From Photorhabdus namnaonensis (GTDB taxonomy: Bacteria > Pseudomonadota > Gammaproteobacteria > Enterobacterales > Enterobacteriaceae), in contig NZ_LOIC01000009.1 in assembly GCF_001684335.1 (NCBI RefSeq), forward strand, positions 1 to 32,474: a DNA stretch of 32,474 nucleotides, in the 5' to 3' direction. The first letter of the stretch is position 1; each line of letters begins with the position of its first letter. Made by a program: the position numbers and the translations under genes. Under the pieces are notes generated by a model. The model saw only the letters and a list, made by a program, of their open reading frames with translations, was not told the origin of the DNA and did not search any database. Positions 6,722-17,438 of the stretch are shown one piece after another.

Positions 6722-8040
6722 TGGCAGCACTGGATGTCTACATGAACGGCTATCGGGTTGGAGTATTCACCAAAGCCAATACTGGCTCCCACCATTTCAA
6801 ATATGATGAGTCCTGGCTTAGGTTATCGGGTAGTCGCCCCATTTCACTGTCTATGCCTCTGCGCCATCAAGCTTATCAGGGTGACGAGGTATATAACTTT
6901 TTCGATAATCTACTGCCGGATAATCCGGAAGTCAGAAGAAGAATCGTTGCCAGGCACAATGCTGAATCAACGCAACCTTTTGATCTGCTGGCTAAAGTTG
7001 GTCAAGATAGTGTAGGAGCTTTGCAACTGGTACCGCAAGGTACATCCGCCAACGATATCAAGAGGATTGAATACAAGCCCTTATCTGAGATGGAACTAGA
7101 GAAAGTGCTAACTGGCTACCGGGTTGGCGCGCCATTGGGGATGATCGAAGAAGAGGAAGATTTTCGTATATCCATCGCTGGCGCACAGGAAAAGACAGCG
7201 CTTTTAAATATTGATGGAAATTGGTGCCTGCCACTAAATGCCACGCCGACAACACACATCATCAAACTTCCCATCGGTAAAATTGAGAGTCATTCACACT
7301 CTATTGATATGTCTGAAAGTGTGGAAAATGAATATCTGTGCATGTTGATTGCCAGGATGTTTGGGCTGTCTGTTCCTCACTGCTTAATAATGAAAGTGGG
7401 AGAGGTAAAAGCATTAGCAGTAGAACGATTTGATCGCAAGTATTCATCTGACAACAGTTGGATAATGCGGCTGCCGCAGGAAGATTTTTGCCAAACCTTG
7501 AGCGTGCCTTCGGCGAAAAAGTATGAAAGTCATGGTGGTCCTGGGATTCCTGAGATCATGTCCTGCCTCTTGGGTTCGGCTAAAGCCGAGACTGACCGTT
7601 ATGAATTTATGAAGATCCAGGTATTGTTTTGGCTGTTGGCTGCCACAGACGGCCATGCAAAAAACTTTTCACTGTTTATTGAGGCTGAAGGGCATTATCG
7701 GCTAACGCCTTTTTATGACATTCTTTCCATGTACCCTGTATTCGGAGGCAGAGGGCTTCATCCCCGAGATGCCAAATTGGCTATGGGGCTAACTGGGACA
7801 AGAGGTAGGAAGTACAATATAGAGCAGATATTCCCAAGACACTTTTTTCAAACAGCCAAGGCCGCTGGATTTGATAAGGATTTGATGGCAAGAATTCTTA
7901 TTGAATATGCTGAGACGGTTGATATAGTTGTCATGAATGTCAGAGGCCAGTTGCCTATAGATTTCCCTGTTCATATCAGTAGCTCGATATTGGGAGGGTT
8001 ACAAGCCAGAGCAAAGCGCCTGAAAATTGGATGGGGTTAA
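6721..8040 (+). CDS. hipA: HipA-like serine/threonine kinase toxin
   Basis: 439 aa from the ATG at 6721, which has AGGAGTGG just upstream and overlaps the hipB stop; the longer frame from 6682 overlaps hipB and is rejected. Length matches E. coli HipA (440 aa). Visible kinase features are the P-loop segment RISIAGAQEKTALL with Ser151 (equivalent to the autophosphorylated Ser150), Lys182 in HIIKLP, catalytic ATDGHAKNFSLF with Asp310 and Asn315, and metal-binding Asp333 in PFYDIL. E. coli HipA phosphorylates glutamyl-tRNA synthetase, halting translation and promoting persistence. All key residues are intact, so the toxin is predicted active. A 64-bp piece of a near-identical hipA lies at 3598. 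Confidence 0.92.
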   Translation: MAALDVYMNGYRVGVFTKANTGSHHFKYDESWLRLSGSRPISLSMPLRHQAYQGDEVYNFFDNLLPDNPEVRRRIVARHNAESTQPFDLLAKVGQDSVGALQLVPQGTSANDIKRIEYKPLSEMELEKVLTGYRVGAPLGMIEEEEDFRISIAGAQEKTALLNIDGNWCLPLNATPTTHIIKLPIGKIESHSHSIDMSESVENEYLCMLIARMFGLSVPHCLIMKVGEVKALAVERFDRKYSSDNSWIMRLPQEDFCQTLSVPSAKKYESHGGPGIPEIMSCLLGSAKAETDRYEFMKIQVLFWLLAATDGHAKNFSLFIEAEGHYRLTPFYDILSMYPVFGGRGLHPRDAKLAMGLTGTRGRKYNIEQIFPRHFFQTAKAAGFDKDLMARILIEYAETVDIVVMNVRGQLPIDFPVHISSSILGGLQARAKRLKIGWG

Positions 8041-8067
8041 CATTTTCATCAACATTATCTACAGCAA

Positions 8068-8087
8068 GTGCCATATAAATATGGCAC
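8068..8087. terminator. Hairpin between convergent hipA and LTA synthase-like gene
   Basis: A perfect 8-bp stem GTGCCATA / TATGGCAC encloses a TAAA loop, 28 bp after the hipA stop and 25 bp beyond the stop of the convergent gene. Neither strand has a T-run after the stem, so it is a weak terminator candidate. Confidence 0.35.
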
Positions 8088-8111
8088 CCACTCACATTAT
8101 GATTTTATAAC

Positions 8112-9761
8112 TTACTTTTTATCTGCAACATCTAGTTGCTGATAAATATAGTGTTTATAACTCTCCACTAGCGCTTTATCTTGACAATCATCCAACGCTC
8201 CCCGGCAGAGATGACGCATTGCCATATTTGCTCGGTAAAAAGGTGAAGCATCCAGTTTGGCTCTCTCCATAATTATGCTGCCAAGGAATGAAATATCCGT
8301 CAGTTCATCAGTCTGAATAGCTTCTCCCTGTTGCAAGTTATCTCGCATAGTAAATTGGGTGATATGACCCGGATTTGAAAATACACCATTGTACTGATTT
8401 AGACTGATATTGGGTTGATGATCACCGAAGTAGAGGAACATGGTTGGCTTTTCCCGTTTAGCGACAAACTCACTGAAATCTTTAATTGCCGGATCAGAAG
8501 TTTTGATTTTCTCCATATAGTGACTGAACTTACCTACTGCCTGTGAATTTTTCACATGTCCGGTAAGCCCGTAATCATCAGAGTGATCTTCATCATATGG
8601 ACCATGTTCATACATGGTTAGTGAGAAGATAAAGATTGGCTTATCCGTTTCCTGTGCCAAAATTTCTTTCACATAATCCAACATCTCTTGCGTAGAAATA
8701 GTCCACAGATTTTTATCGAGACTGGCGGGATATCCCAATTCCTGTGGTTGAATAATGCGATCAACTCCGAGAGTCTGATAAGCATGACCCGAATGATAAG
8801 AAGATTTATTAAATGGCGTCAAAACAACCGTGTAATAACCATTCTGTTTCATTTCACGGAACAAGCTGTATTTCAGGTGATCAACAATAAAATAAAAAAC
8901 CGCATTTTTACGTGAGCCAAAATCATCTGTATTTAAGCTGGTCAGAGCGGAGAACTCGGATAACCAGGTACCACCACCGAAAGTTTGCACCCGCATTGGG
9001 CTTTGTGCGCTGACGCCAGAATCCCGTTGGAACATATAAAGATTAGGTAAGCGGATGTCATCAGGCAATTGATAGATATGTGGAGTCACAGTGGATTCCT
9101 GTAATAACATCACCACGTCAGGTTTAATCGCTGACTGCGGCACAGGCAGCACAACATTTTTAGCCTGTTGCAGAAAATAATCGGATGATTGCCCAAGTTG
9201 AGGCGCATGATAGTTGGCGTCTTTAGCCGACATCACCATATTGGTGACTGTACCACGTCCTTTTGGTAGTGAAGATTCCCACTGTTCTCTGAATGCATTG
9301 GCAGTAGCGCTCACTTCCCATGTACAGAACGCCGCTAGAATCAAGCCGACAGTACGCCATTTGAAACCACGGAGGGGAGAGGATTTTTTCCAGCTCAGAG
9401 TCATGTTAAAAATCAACCAGATAAACATAGCGGCAACGCCCAAACCGGCCAGCCAATAGTGGCGTAATGTTTCCTGATTGGCAGGATCAAACATCAAGTT
9501 CAGATCGGAAAACATCAACTGCTCTTTATAGTAATGAACTTTTATTTGATTGAGGAACTTAAAGATAATGAATAGTGTTCCGGTAAAGGCGGTAGAAAAC
9601 AGTAACCGGGCTGACACGAAAAACACTAGGCCAAATATCACACCAAACACACCGACAGCGATCAGTGCCGGGTAAATATCTTCACTTTTTTCAAAAACCA
9701 GTATTAAAGTTGCAATAAACAATAATCCCAGATAAGCACCTGATATTATTTTCTTTTTCAT
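8112..9761 (-). CDS. LTA synthase / MdoB-like phosphoglycerol transferase family membrane protein
   Basis: 549 aa. About five membrane segments occupy the first ~155 residues, followed by a large periplasmic sulfatase-fold domain (~210-500). Active-site features of the LtaS/MdoB group are visible: VVMLLQESTVTP (metal-binding Glu and nucleophile Thr), GGTWLSEFSALTSL, SLTMYEHGPYD with its His, and YFGDHQPN (Asp-His). Family members move phosphoglycerol or phosphoethanolamine from lipid donors onto periplasmic glycans or lipid A. The acceptor cannot be read from sequence; this is not clearly EptA or MdoB. The gene is monocistronic, convergent with hipA and downstream of selB with 120 bp between. 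Confidence 0.85.
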   Translation of the reverse strand: MKKKIISGAYLGLLFIATLILVFEKSEDIYPALIAVGVFGVIFGLVFFVSARLLFSTAFTGTLFIIFKFLNQIKVHYYKEQLMFSDLNLMFDPANQETLRHYWLAGLGVAAMFIWLIFNMTLSWKKSSPLRGFKWRTVGLILAAFCTWEVSATANAFREQWESSLPKGRGTVTNMVMSAKDANYHAPQLGQSSDYFLQQAKNVVLPVPQSAIKPDVVMLLQESTVTPHIYQLPDDIRLPNLYMFQRDSGVSAQSPMRVQTFGGGTWLSEFSALTSLNTDDFGSRKNAVFYFIVDHLKYSLFREMKQNGYYTVVLTPFNKSSYHSGHAYQTLGVDRIIQPQELGYPASLDKNLWTISTQEMLDYVKEILAQETDKPIFIFSLTMYEHGPYDEDHSDDYGLTGHVKNSQAVGKFSHYMEKIKTSDPAIKDFSEFVAKREKPTMFLYFGDHQPNISLNQYNGVFSNPGHITQFTMRDNLQQGEAIQTDELTDISFLGSIIMERAKLDASPFYRANMAMRHLCRGALDDCQDKALVESYKHYIYQQLDVADKK

Positions 9762-9881
9762 ATCGTATTCGATCCAGTTAATAGATGGTCCACAGTTGGC
9801 AAAAATAGCACAGATTAGTTAACTCGATGAAACAGGGCGGTGATTTTGCTGAAATCATCTATATTTTAAATAAAGAAATCA

Positions 9882-11741
9882 TCAGAATAGCCCATTATCT
9901 CTGAGAATATGTGACTCAGCCTGACGACGAGTAAAACCACTGCGATCAAAAAATTCCAATATCTGAATAGCCAATTTACGACCGATACCGAATTGATCAC
10001 GAAAATCCGCAGCGGTAATTGCACCATGATTTTGATTAAATTGGCGAATCAGTTCCGCGAATTGTTGAATTCGTTGGCTGCCATAATAACGATCAGGAAC
10101 AATCGCGATAATATGCCCCAGTTGAGCTGATTTTTTCAATAGATTGCGGACTGTTGCCTCTTCTTCTTTTAAATCAGCAGCCAGATCACGTACCCACCAA
10201 GGATCATCTGTGAAATAGGGCACTATTCGTTGCCACAATTTTGCCTGTTCATCGCTAAAAGCTAAACCGTGTTCAGGAAGATATAACCAACCACGTAACT
10301 GCTTTAGCTGTCCATCAATGAGCAATGCATCTATCAGAGTATAAACCAGTGCTTCATCCAGCGTTGGCAGCGCCATCCGTTTCAGACGAGCCCTTCCTAA
10401 ACCCAGTTGCTCAACATGTTGCTGGTGATATTCGGCCAAAACTTGTAGTAACTTCTGCTTTGCTAACCTGGCATTGTTCTGTGACAACACCATACCATCG
10501 GCAATAATCACATCCTTATCAATGATTAGCTGGTGGAGAGTTGCTTCCGTTAACTGACGCGCCCAAGAAAAATGGTCGAGAGAAAGTGCGCCTCGTGGCA
10601 GATGGCGAGCTAAATTAGCCGCATGATCTGATGTTTTGGCAAGCAGAGTGAGCCAATGCAAAAATTCTGGCTGGCGCTTACCACGGCGGGGAGAATTTAG
10701 GTTTATCACCCGCGCGCCAGCCAGTGTTTTTCTGGCGCTGATATCTCGCAGTATTAGCCGATCATTCTCAACCAACCACAATGGGCTATCAAATACCAAT
10801 TCAGCCAGCAGAGGCTTATCAGAAAGCTGATTTAGTAATGAAATCCGCCCCGTTATATGGCTGGCGGCATGATGAATATGAAGTGGTTGCCAGTTTCGCA
10901 AAGGTTCATCAGTTTCTACTTCTACCAATACCTTTTCTACCTGCTCAAAGGGTTTGTGGGAAAGTAGCCAATCACCACGGGAAACCTGTTCTTTATTGAC
11001 ATCACCAGTAATATTCAGTGCAATACGTTGCCCGGCCTGAGCCGTATCGGTTTGTTGATTCTGAGCATGCAAGCCACGTACTCTGACTTGTTGATCCCGG
11101 CCGGTCAGCCAGAGAATATCTCCCAAACTGACCCGGCCAGACAATGCTGTTCCCGTTACTACCAGACCCGCTCCTTTTACACTGAAAGCGCGATCTATCG
11201 CCAGACGAAAACGTTGATGTAATTTTTCATGTTGCTTATTTTGCTGATGTAACTGCAACAAATGTTGCCTCAAAGGAACGATACTTTCTTCATCTATCGC
11301 GGTCGTTACAAACAGAGGCGGGGCGCCCCAACCTTGAGTTGCCAGCTCATATTCAATTTGCTGACGGACTTCAACTATTCGTTGTGATTCCACTCGATCG
11401 GCTTTAGTGAGCGCAACGGTTATGGACGGATAGCCAATCAAACGCAGAATGGCTAAATGTTCTCTTGTTTGAGCCATTACTCCGTCGTCACAGGCAACCA
11501 CCAATAAAACATGATCGATACCCCCGATCCCTGCCAACATATTAGCGAGGAACTTTTCATGTCCGGGCACATCGATAAAACCAACCGCAGAGCTATCCGG
11601 TTGCGGCCAATAGGCATAACCCAAATCGATGGTCATCCCGCGCTTTTTCTCTTCCGGTAAATGGGCTGTATTAACGCCGGTAATCGCTTGAATAAGTGTG
11701 GTTTTACCATGATCAACATGGCCTGCGGTGGCAAAAATCAT
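9882..11741 (-). CDS. selB: Selenocysteine-specific elongation factor SelB
   Basis: 619 aa (E. coli 614). GTPase motifs: GHVDHGKT (7-14), DVPGH (57-61) and TKAD (112-115). EF-Tu-like domains II and III follow (SVKGAGLVVTGTALSG), then C-terminal winged-helix repeats ending QFGIGRKLAIQILEFFDRSGFTRR, which read the SECIS hairpin. It delivers Sec-tRNA to UGA codons. The partner substrate is present here as fdoG. It lies 51 bp after selA on the same strand; that gap is longer than the overlap I recall in E. coli, and no clear ribosome site precedes the ATG, so translation may be weak, which would suit a factor needed in small amounts. Confidence 0.97.
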   Translation of the reverse strand: MIFATAGHVDHGKTTLIQAITGVNTAHLPEEKKRGMTIDLGYAYWPQPDSSAVGFIDVPGHEKFLANMLAGIGGIDHVLLVVACDDGVMAQTREHLAILRLIGYPSITVALTKADRVESQRIVEVRQQIEYELATQGWGAPPLFVTTAIDEESIVPLRQHLLQLHQQNKQHEKLHQRFRLAIDRAFSVKGAGLVVTGTALSGRVSLGDILWLTGRDQQVRVRGLHAQNQQTDTAQAGQRIALNITGDVNKEQVSRGDWLLSHKPFEQVEKVLVEVETDEPLRNWQPLHIHHAASHITGRISLLNQLSDKPLLAELVFDSPLWLVENDRLILRDISARKTLAGARVINLNSPRRGKRQPEFLHWLTLLAKTSDHAANLARHLPRGALSLDHFSWARQLTEATLHQLIIDKDVIIADGMVLSQNNARLAKQKLLQVLAEYHQQHVEQLGLGRARLKRMALPTLDEALVYTLIDALLIDGQLKQLRGWLYLPEHGLAFSDEQAKLWQRIVPYFTDDPWWVRDLAADLKEEEATVRNLLKKSAQLGHIIAIVPDRYYGSQRIQQFAELIRQFNQNHGAITAADFRDQFGIGRKLAIQILEFFDRSGFTRRQAESHILRDNGLF

Positions 11742-11792
11742 AATAGTTTCAGAGAATTATTATATTTCGGTAATTTATTGTATTTTAGAGAA

Positions 11793-13184
11793 TTACAGCA
11801 ATAGTGCCTGCAATAGCGCTTTTTCATCTTCGAGGCAGCGTAAATCCAGCCACAAACGCCCGCCAGAAATACGGCCAAGAATGGGTTTGGTTAATCCACG
11901 CCAACGCCGGGCCAACCGTTCCAATGAGTTCCCCTGACCATCAATAGCAGCGAAAGTCAAAGCCCAACTTGGCAGACGATCAACCGGCAGTGAGCCGCTG
12001 CCAATCTGTGAATAACATGGCTCGTCACGAACAATAAACTGATCACCGTAACGCGCTTGAAGCTGAGGTAATAACCGTTGCGCCATATCATGCACTTGTT
12101 GTTGTGAACGAGTTAATAAGCGTAACGTTGGCAACTGCTGGCAAAGCTGTTCGGGGCGCTGATATAACCGCAGTGTGGCTTCCAAAGCGGCCAGCGTCAT
12201 CTTATCTGCCCGCAAAGCACGTTTCAGCGGATGACGCTGAATTGCTTCTATCCAGCGCTTTTTGCCGAGAATAATGCCGGCTTGTGGTCCCCCCAGTAAT
12301 TTATCACCAGAGAAAGTGACCAGATCGATGCCCTGATTCAGATAATCCTGGGGCATAGGTTCGGCTGGTAATCCGTATTGCGCCATATTCATCATGGAGC
12401 CACTGCCCAGATCAATTGCAGTAAGGATTTGCGAGGCTATTCCCAGAGCGGCCAATTCACGGCCGGATACTTCTGCGGTAAAACCTTCAATATTGTAGTT
12501 ACTGGTATGCACTTTCATGAGGAGAGCGGTCTCTCCATTAATCGCTTGTTGGTAATCTTTCAGGTGAGTGCGGTTCGTGGTGCCGACTTCAACTAGTCGG
12601 CATCCTGCCTGAACCATCACATCAGGAATACGGAATGCGCCACCAATTTCCACTAGTTCGCCACGAGAAACCACAACTTGCTTACCGGATGCCACGGTTG
12701 CCAATAATAGCAGCACCGCCGCTGCATTGTTATTAACAATACAGGCATCTTCCGCCCCGGTTAATTCACGCAGTAAATCCGCCAAAGCATGGTCACGGTG
12801 TCCACGCCCGGCGTCATTGAGAGAATATTCCAATGTTACGGGTGAACGCATCACTTGTGTTACCGCCTCAATAGCCGATTCTGCCATTACTGCTCGGCCA
12901 AGATTGGTATGAATCACCGTACCACTGAGGTTGAACACCGGCTTTAAAGCCAAAGTTTGTTTCTGTTCCAGTTGCTGATCGAGTGCCAGGACCCAGTTAT
13001 CACACCAATCAGGCAGTGCCTGATACTGCTTGATATGGATTCTGGCCTGCTCCTGCATCCCTCTTAATGTTGCCGTTACCAACGTCTGTCCATATTGATC
13101 CATAAATGGGGTGATTTGTGGATCACGCAATAGAAGATCAATAGCGGGGAGCTGGCTGTACAACGGGCACGGTTTATATGTCAT
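11793..13184 (-). CDS. selA: L-seryl-tRNA(Sec) selenium transferase SelA
   Basis: 463 aa, the same length as E. coli SelA. It is a PLP enzyme that converts Ser-tRNA(Sec) to Sec-tRNA(Sec) using selenophosphate. Visible features are the N-terminal tRNA-binding segment, [14 protein letters not shown], and the PLP lysine Lys295 in [13 protein letters not shown], exactly the E. coli position. It starts 21 bp after fdhE, giving an fdhE-selA-selB operon. selD and the tRNA(Sec) gene are not in the window. Confidence 0.97.
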   Translation of the reverse strand: MTYKPCPLYSQLPAIDLLLRDPQITPFMDQYGQTLVTATLRGMQEQARIHIKQYQALPDWCDNWVLALDQQLEQKQTLALKPVFNLSGTVIHTNLGRAVMAESAIEAVTQVMRSPVTLEYSLNDAGRGHRDHALADLLRELTGAEDACIVNNNAAAVLLLLATVASGKQVVVSRGELVEIGGAFRIPDVMVQAGCRLVEVGTTNRTHLKDYQQAINGETALLMKVHTSNYNIEGFTAEVSGRELAALGIASQILTAIDLGSGSMMNMAQYGLPAEPMPQDYLNQGIDLVTFSGDKLLGGPQAGIILGKKRWIEAIQRHPLKRALRADKMTLAALEATLRLYQRPEQLCQQLPTLRLLTRSQQQVHDMAQRLLPQLQARYGDQFIVRDEPCYSQIGSGSLPVDRLPSWALTFAAIDGQGNSLERLARRWRGLTKPILGRISGGRLWLDLRCLEDEKALLQALLL

Positions 13185-13205
13185 GGCAATTCCGTCAACT
13201 CACTG

Positions 13206-14396
<1,191 letters not shown>

Positions 14397-14398
14397 GA

Positions 14399-14444
14399 GT
14401 TAATTGTGATCTTTAACATTTCTTTCTATTATATTTAATATGGC
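14399..14444 (+). promoter_or_regulatory. OMT cassette 1: CRP/FNR-like site and aligned -10
   Basis: GTTAATTGTGATCTTTAACA covers a CRP-like site TGTGATCTTTAACATT (14405-14420). The hexamer at the spacing shared with the other copies (first base 26.5 bp from the site centre) is TATGGC at 14439, the poorest -10 of the set. It sits ~220 bp upstream of the ATG. Confidence 0.5.
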
Positions 14445-14520
14445 CTAACGAGTAATTAACTCACGCCTAAAATACATATAATTAAAGTGAATAATTAATT
14501 GTAAAAAGAGAATTAAGTTT

Positions 14521-14570
14521 TCGTTACCTCATAAGGAAAAGATAGCAAAGCTAATAATTACATTTTGGTT
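14521..14570 (+). promoter_or_regulatory. OMT cassette 1: conserved 5' leader block
   Basis: ACCTCATAAGGAAAAGATAG followed by CAAAGCTAATAATTACATTT occurs, with changes, in the leaders of all five OMT genes, far from the ribosome site. The downstream ATACC...GGTAT block of the other copies is poorly kept here. Confidence 0.5.
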
Positions 14571-14662
14571 TAAATGCGTTTCAACTATATATAGTTAGTC
14601 ATAGTGGTACTATCTATATTCTATATAATAACCTCATTTAAAAATACAGAAAGGGTAATTCA

Positions 14663-15616
14663 ATGCTAATCAATCTCATTACGTCATATAGAAAAACAGC
14701 CGCAATCTACACTTTTGTGGAAGCTGGTTTGTCTATTCACTTTAAAAATGGAACCTATGTAGATATTAACAAACTTGCCGATCAATATGGTATTGATTAT
14801 TCTAGACTTAATCGACTATGTGATTTCTTAACTGAAATAGGAGTATTGGTTGGCGGCAATGGTGGGTTTGCACTTTCAGATGAATGCAGTGCGCTTGCTG
14901 ATCCTGATAGTTTGGAATTCTTAACAATAAAATATGAAATCAATCCAGGGCATTGGGATGCTTGGTTAATGTACCCAAAATCCTTACTGGAAAACAATGG
15001 TAAATCAGCATTTGAGATGGTGTATGGAAAACCATTCTTTGAGCTTTGGGATAGTGATAAAGAACTAAAATCAAATTTCGACGCTTTAATGTCAAAATAT
15101 ACAAACAGAATAATTGAAGAACTGCTTGTTATTTATGATTTTAATAAATATAACAGAATATTGGATCTAGGGGGCGGAGACGGAGAGCTTTTGATCAGAG
15201 TCAGTGAAAAATTCAAAGGAAAAGATTATGCTGTATTGGACAGATATAATGAAATTCCTATTTATGAGGGTATAGATTTCATAAATGGCGATTTTTTTGA
15301 GCCAATTCCGTCAGATTATGATTTATATATTTTAAAGAATGTCCTCCATAATTGGCCTGATAATGAAGCAATATCTCTTTTAAAGAATTGCCGAAAGGTG
15401 ATGGATGATAATGCAAACCTTCTGATAATAACCTTAATGAAAAAAACAAAATCCCCAATGGTTAAATCTGTCGATTTATTAATGGATGTTCTATATTTAG
15501 GGAAAGAGCGCTATTTAAGTGAATTCGAACATCTGGCTGATCAGGCGGGACTCGTCGTTCGATATTCTAAAGATATAGATGGAATGTTTTCACTTATCGA
15601 ATTAGGGGTAAAATAA
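14663..15616 (+). CDS. SAM-dependent O-methyltransferase 1 (COMT-like, anthraquinone OMT type)
   Basis: 317 aa; ATG preceded by AAAGGG. An N-terminal winged-helix dimerisation domain (~1-95) is followed by a class I methyltransferase fold: SAM loop LDLGGGDGE (167-175), Asp193 (LDRY), GDFFE with Asp210, and the catalytic-base region LKNVLHNWPD with His229, as in plant COMT-type enzymes (Methyltransf_2). It is one of five tandem paralogues. From memory they match the P. luminescens set Plu4890, 4891, 4892, 4894 and 4895, which methylate anthraquinone pigments at specific positions; the polyketide cluster itself lies elsewhere. It has Asn after the catalytic His, where plant COMTs have Asp. The gene has its own promoter-like region and terminator. 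Which hydroxyl it methylates cannot be read from sequence. Confidence 0.85.
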   Translation: MLINLITSYRKTAAIYTFVEAGLSIHFKNGTYVDINKLADQYGIDYSRLNRLCDFLTEIGVLVGGNGGFALSDECSALADPDSLEFLTIKYEINPGHWDAWLMYPKSLLENNGKSAFEMVYGKPFFELWDSDKELKSNFDALMSKYTNRIIEELLVIYDFNKYNRILDLGGGDGELLIRVSEKFKGKDYAVLDRYNEIPIYEGIDFINGDFFEPIPSDYDLYILKNVLHNWPDNEAISLLKNCRKVMDDNANLLIITLMKKTKSPMVKSVDLLMDVLYLGKERYLSEFEHLADQAGLVVRYSKDIDGMFSLIELGVK

Positions 15617-15685
15617 ATTATAGAGATTCATAATTATTTCCAAAGGTGATTATATTTATATTCCACCGTTAGGGAATATATATGT

Positions 15686-15715
15686 GGCATCAATATATTT
15701 GATGCCAATTTTTAT
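15686..15715 (+). terminator. Terminator of OMT cassette 1
   Basis: Stem GGCATCAA / TTGATGCC (8 bp, perfect) with a TATAT loop, followed by AATTTTTATTTTA. The same GGCATCAA core recurs after OMT 2, 3 and 4. The remaining spacer to 15838 is AT-rich and empty. Confidence 0.85.
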
Positions 15716-15832
15716 TTTATGCTAATGAAGTATATATGTAGTAAAATAAAAAGAAAAATTACTCTCTGGCAATAAAAACGGTTAATAATTATATTAAATA
15801 ATCCTATTTTATTTTCGAAATTTATAGGAAGA

Positions 15833-15878
15833 GTTAATTGTGATCTTTGTCATTTCTTTTGGTCTAATTTAATATAGT
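15833..15878 (+). promoter_or_regulatory. OMT cassette 2: CRP/FNR-like site and -10
   Basis: TGTGATCTTTGTCATT at 15839-15854 (CRP-type TGTGA-N6-TCA) with TATAGT at 15873-15878 at the same offset as in the other copies. The spacing places the site near -39 to -41, close to a class II activator position. Confidence 0.6.
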
Positions 15879-15960
15879 CTGATAGCTAACAATTTTGCCT
15901 TAAAAATGCGTTATTAAAGTAAGTGGAGTAGTGGGAAAATAAGGATAATAAAATCTTTAT

Positions 15961-16042
15961 TATCTCATTAAGAAAAGGTAACGAAGCTAATAATCACATA
16001 TTAGTTGTCGGAATACCTAATTAATCATCATGGTATTTCATG
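15961..16042 (+). promoter_or_regulatory. OMT cassette 2: conserved 5' leader
   Basis: Contains AGAAAAGGTAACGAAGCTAA and then ATACC...GGTAT arms around TAATTAATCATCAT, a possible small hairpin. Both blocks are shared with the leaders of cassettes 3, 4 and 5. They lie between the promoter and the AAAGGA ribosome site. Confidence 0.5.
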
Positions 16043-16098
16043 CATTTTAGGTAAAATAATTCATCTCTTTATAATATAAAGACATAAAGGATAACTCA

Positions 16099-17052
16099 AT
16101 GCTAGCCGAACTTATTGCTTCATATAGAAAATCAGCCGCAATCTACGCTTTTATCGATACAGGTTTATCTATTCACTTTAAAGATGGAGCTTATGTAGAG
16201 ATAGACGAACTTTCCCGTCAATGTGGTATTGATTATTCCCGACTTGATAGATTATGTGATTTTTTAATTGAAATTGGGATATTGATTAACCACGGCGATA
16301 AAGTCACTCTTTCGGAAGAATGCAGTGCACTTGCCGATCCTGAAAGTATGGAGTCATTAATTGTAAAATGGGAACTAAGCCCAGATTGCTGGAATGCTTG
16401 GCCAATGTATTCGAAATCTTTACTTGAAAATGATGGAAAACCCGCATTTGAAATAATGCATGGAAAATCATTCTTTGAACATTTGGTTAGTAATAAATCA
16501 CTCAAATCAAATTTTGATTCTTCAATGTCAAAGACCTCAGATAAAATCATTGGGAAGCTACTTGATATTTATGATTTTAGTCAATACGACAGAATATTAG
16601 ATGTTGGAGGTGGAGAGGGAAATCTTTTGTTGAAAATCAGTGAGAAAGTAAAAGGAAAACATTACGCTGTATTAGATAGATATCATGAAATTCCTGTTTT
16701 GGAAAATATAGATTTTATAAATGGAGACTTTTTTAAATTAATTCCATCAGGTTATGATTTATATATTTTAAAGAATATTCTCCATGATTGGCCCGATGAT
16801 AAAGCCGTATTAATTTTAGAAAACTGCCGTAAGGCAATGGATAGTGGTGCAAAGATTTTGTTGATAGGTTATATAAAAAAACCACAATATAAGGCGGTGA
16901 TATATTTAGATATGTTAATGGATGCACTATTTTCAGGAAAAGAGCGTAATTTAACGGAATTCGAACGTTTGGCTAACCAGGCAGGATTGGTTATTCAAGA
17001 TGTTAAGGATGTTGATGAGTGGTTTTCAATTATCCAATTGGGAATAAAATAA
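16099..17052 (+). CDS. SAM-dependent O-methyltransferase 2 (COMT-like)
   Basis: 317 aa, alignable with OMT 1 without gaps. SAM loop LDVGGGEGN (167-175), LDRYHEIP, GDFFK with Asp210, and catalytic region LKNILHDWPDD with His229-Asp230, the classic COMT form. The hydrophobic and substrate-lining part (~95-150) differs most from OMT 1 (for example SPDCWNAWPMYSKS), which fits a different substrate or methylation position. Ribosome site AAAGGA, 7 nt before the ATG. Monocistronic cassette. Confidence 0.85.
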   Translation: MLAELIASYRKSAAIYAFIDTGLSIHFKDGAYVEIDELSRQCGIDYSRLDRLCDFLIEIGILINHGDKVTLSEECSALADPESMESLIVKWELSPDCWNAWPMYSKSLLENDGKPAFEIMHGKSFFEHLVSNKSLKSNFDSSMSKTSDKIIGKLLDIYDFSQYDRILDVGGGEGNLLLKISEKVKGKHYAVLDRYHEIPVLENIDFINGDFFKLIPSGYDLYILKNILHDWPDDKAVLILENCRKAMDSGAKILLIGYIKKPQYKAVIYLDMLMDALFSGKERNLTEFERLANQAGLVIQDVKDVDEWFSIIQLGIK

Positions 17053-17100
17053 CGAAAAGATAATTATATGGATATTTACCTGCTGAAAAAATATGTAACA

Positions 17101-17138
17101 AACATGGCATCAAAATATTTGATTCCATGTTTGTTTAT
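17101..17138 (+). terminator. Terminator of OMT cassette 2
   Basis: AACATGGCATCAAA pairs with TTTGATTCCATGTT (14 bp with one C/T mismatch) around an ATA loop, followed by TGTTTATA. It is homologous to the other cassette terminators, but its T-run is weaker. Confidence 0.75.
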
Positions 17139-17260
17139 ATTAATGAAATATATAATCTTTAAAACGGGGAGGGAATTTATTCTCTGGGGATGAGAATTAT
17201 TTAAATAGCAAGAATAAACATATTAAATCATTCTGTTTTATTTTTAAAACCCCTTAAACG

Positions 17261-17298
17261 AGTTAATTGTAATCTTAATTGTTTTTTTCTATTATAAG
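17261..17298 (+). promoter_or_regulatory. OMT cassette 3: degenerate CRP/FNR-like site
   Basis: AGTTAATTGTAATCTTAATT is the counterpart of the other sites, but the TGTGA half has become TGTAA and the second half is lost. The only good -10 (TATAAG, 17293) is 9 bp closer than in the other copies. The leader between site and block is also shorter. Expression control of copy 3 probably differs. Confidence 0.45.
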
Positions 17299-17330
17299 GA
17301 GAGTGATATATTTATTATATCACGAAAAAA

Positions 17331-17393
17331 GATAGTAAAGTTAATGATTACATTTTGGTTATCAGAATACCTAATTAATCATTATGGTATTTC
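17331..17393 (+). promoter_or_regulatory. OMT cassette 3: conserved 5' leader
   Basis: GATAGTAAAGTTAATGATTA and the ATACC-TAATTAATCATTAT-GGTAT block are kept even though the promoter upstream has diverged. Confidence 0.5.
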
Positions 17394-17438
17394 CTGAGTT
17401 CTAGATAAAACATATAAAATAAATATGAAGGATAACTA

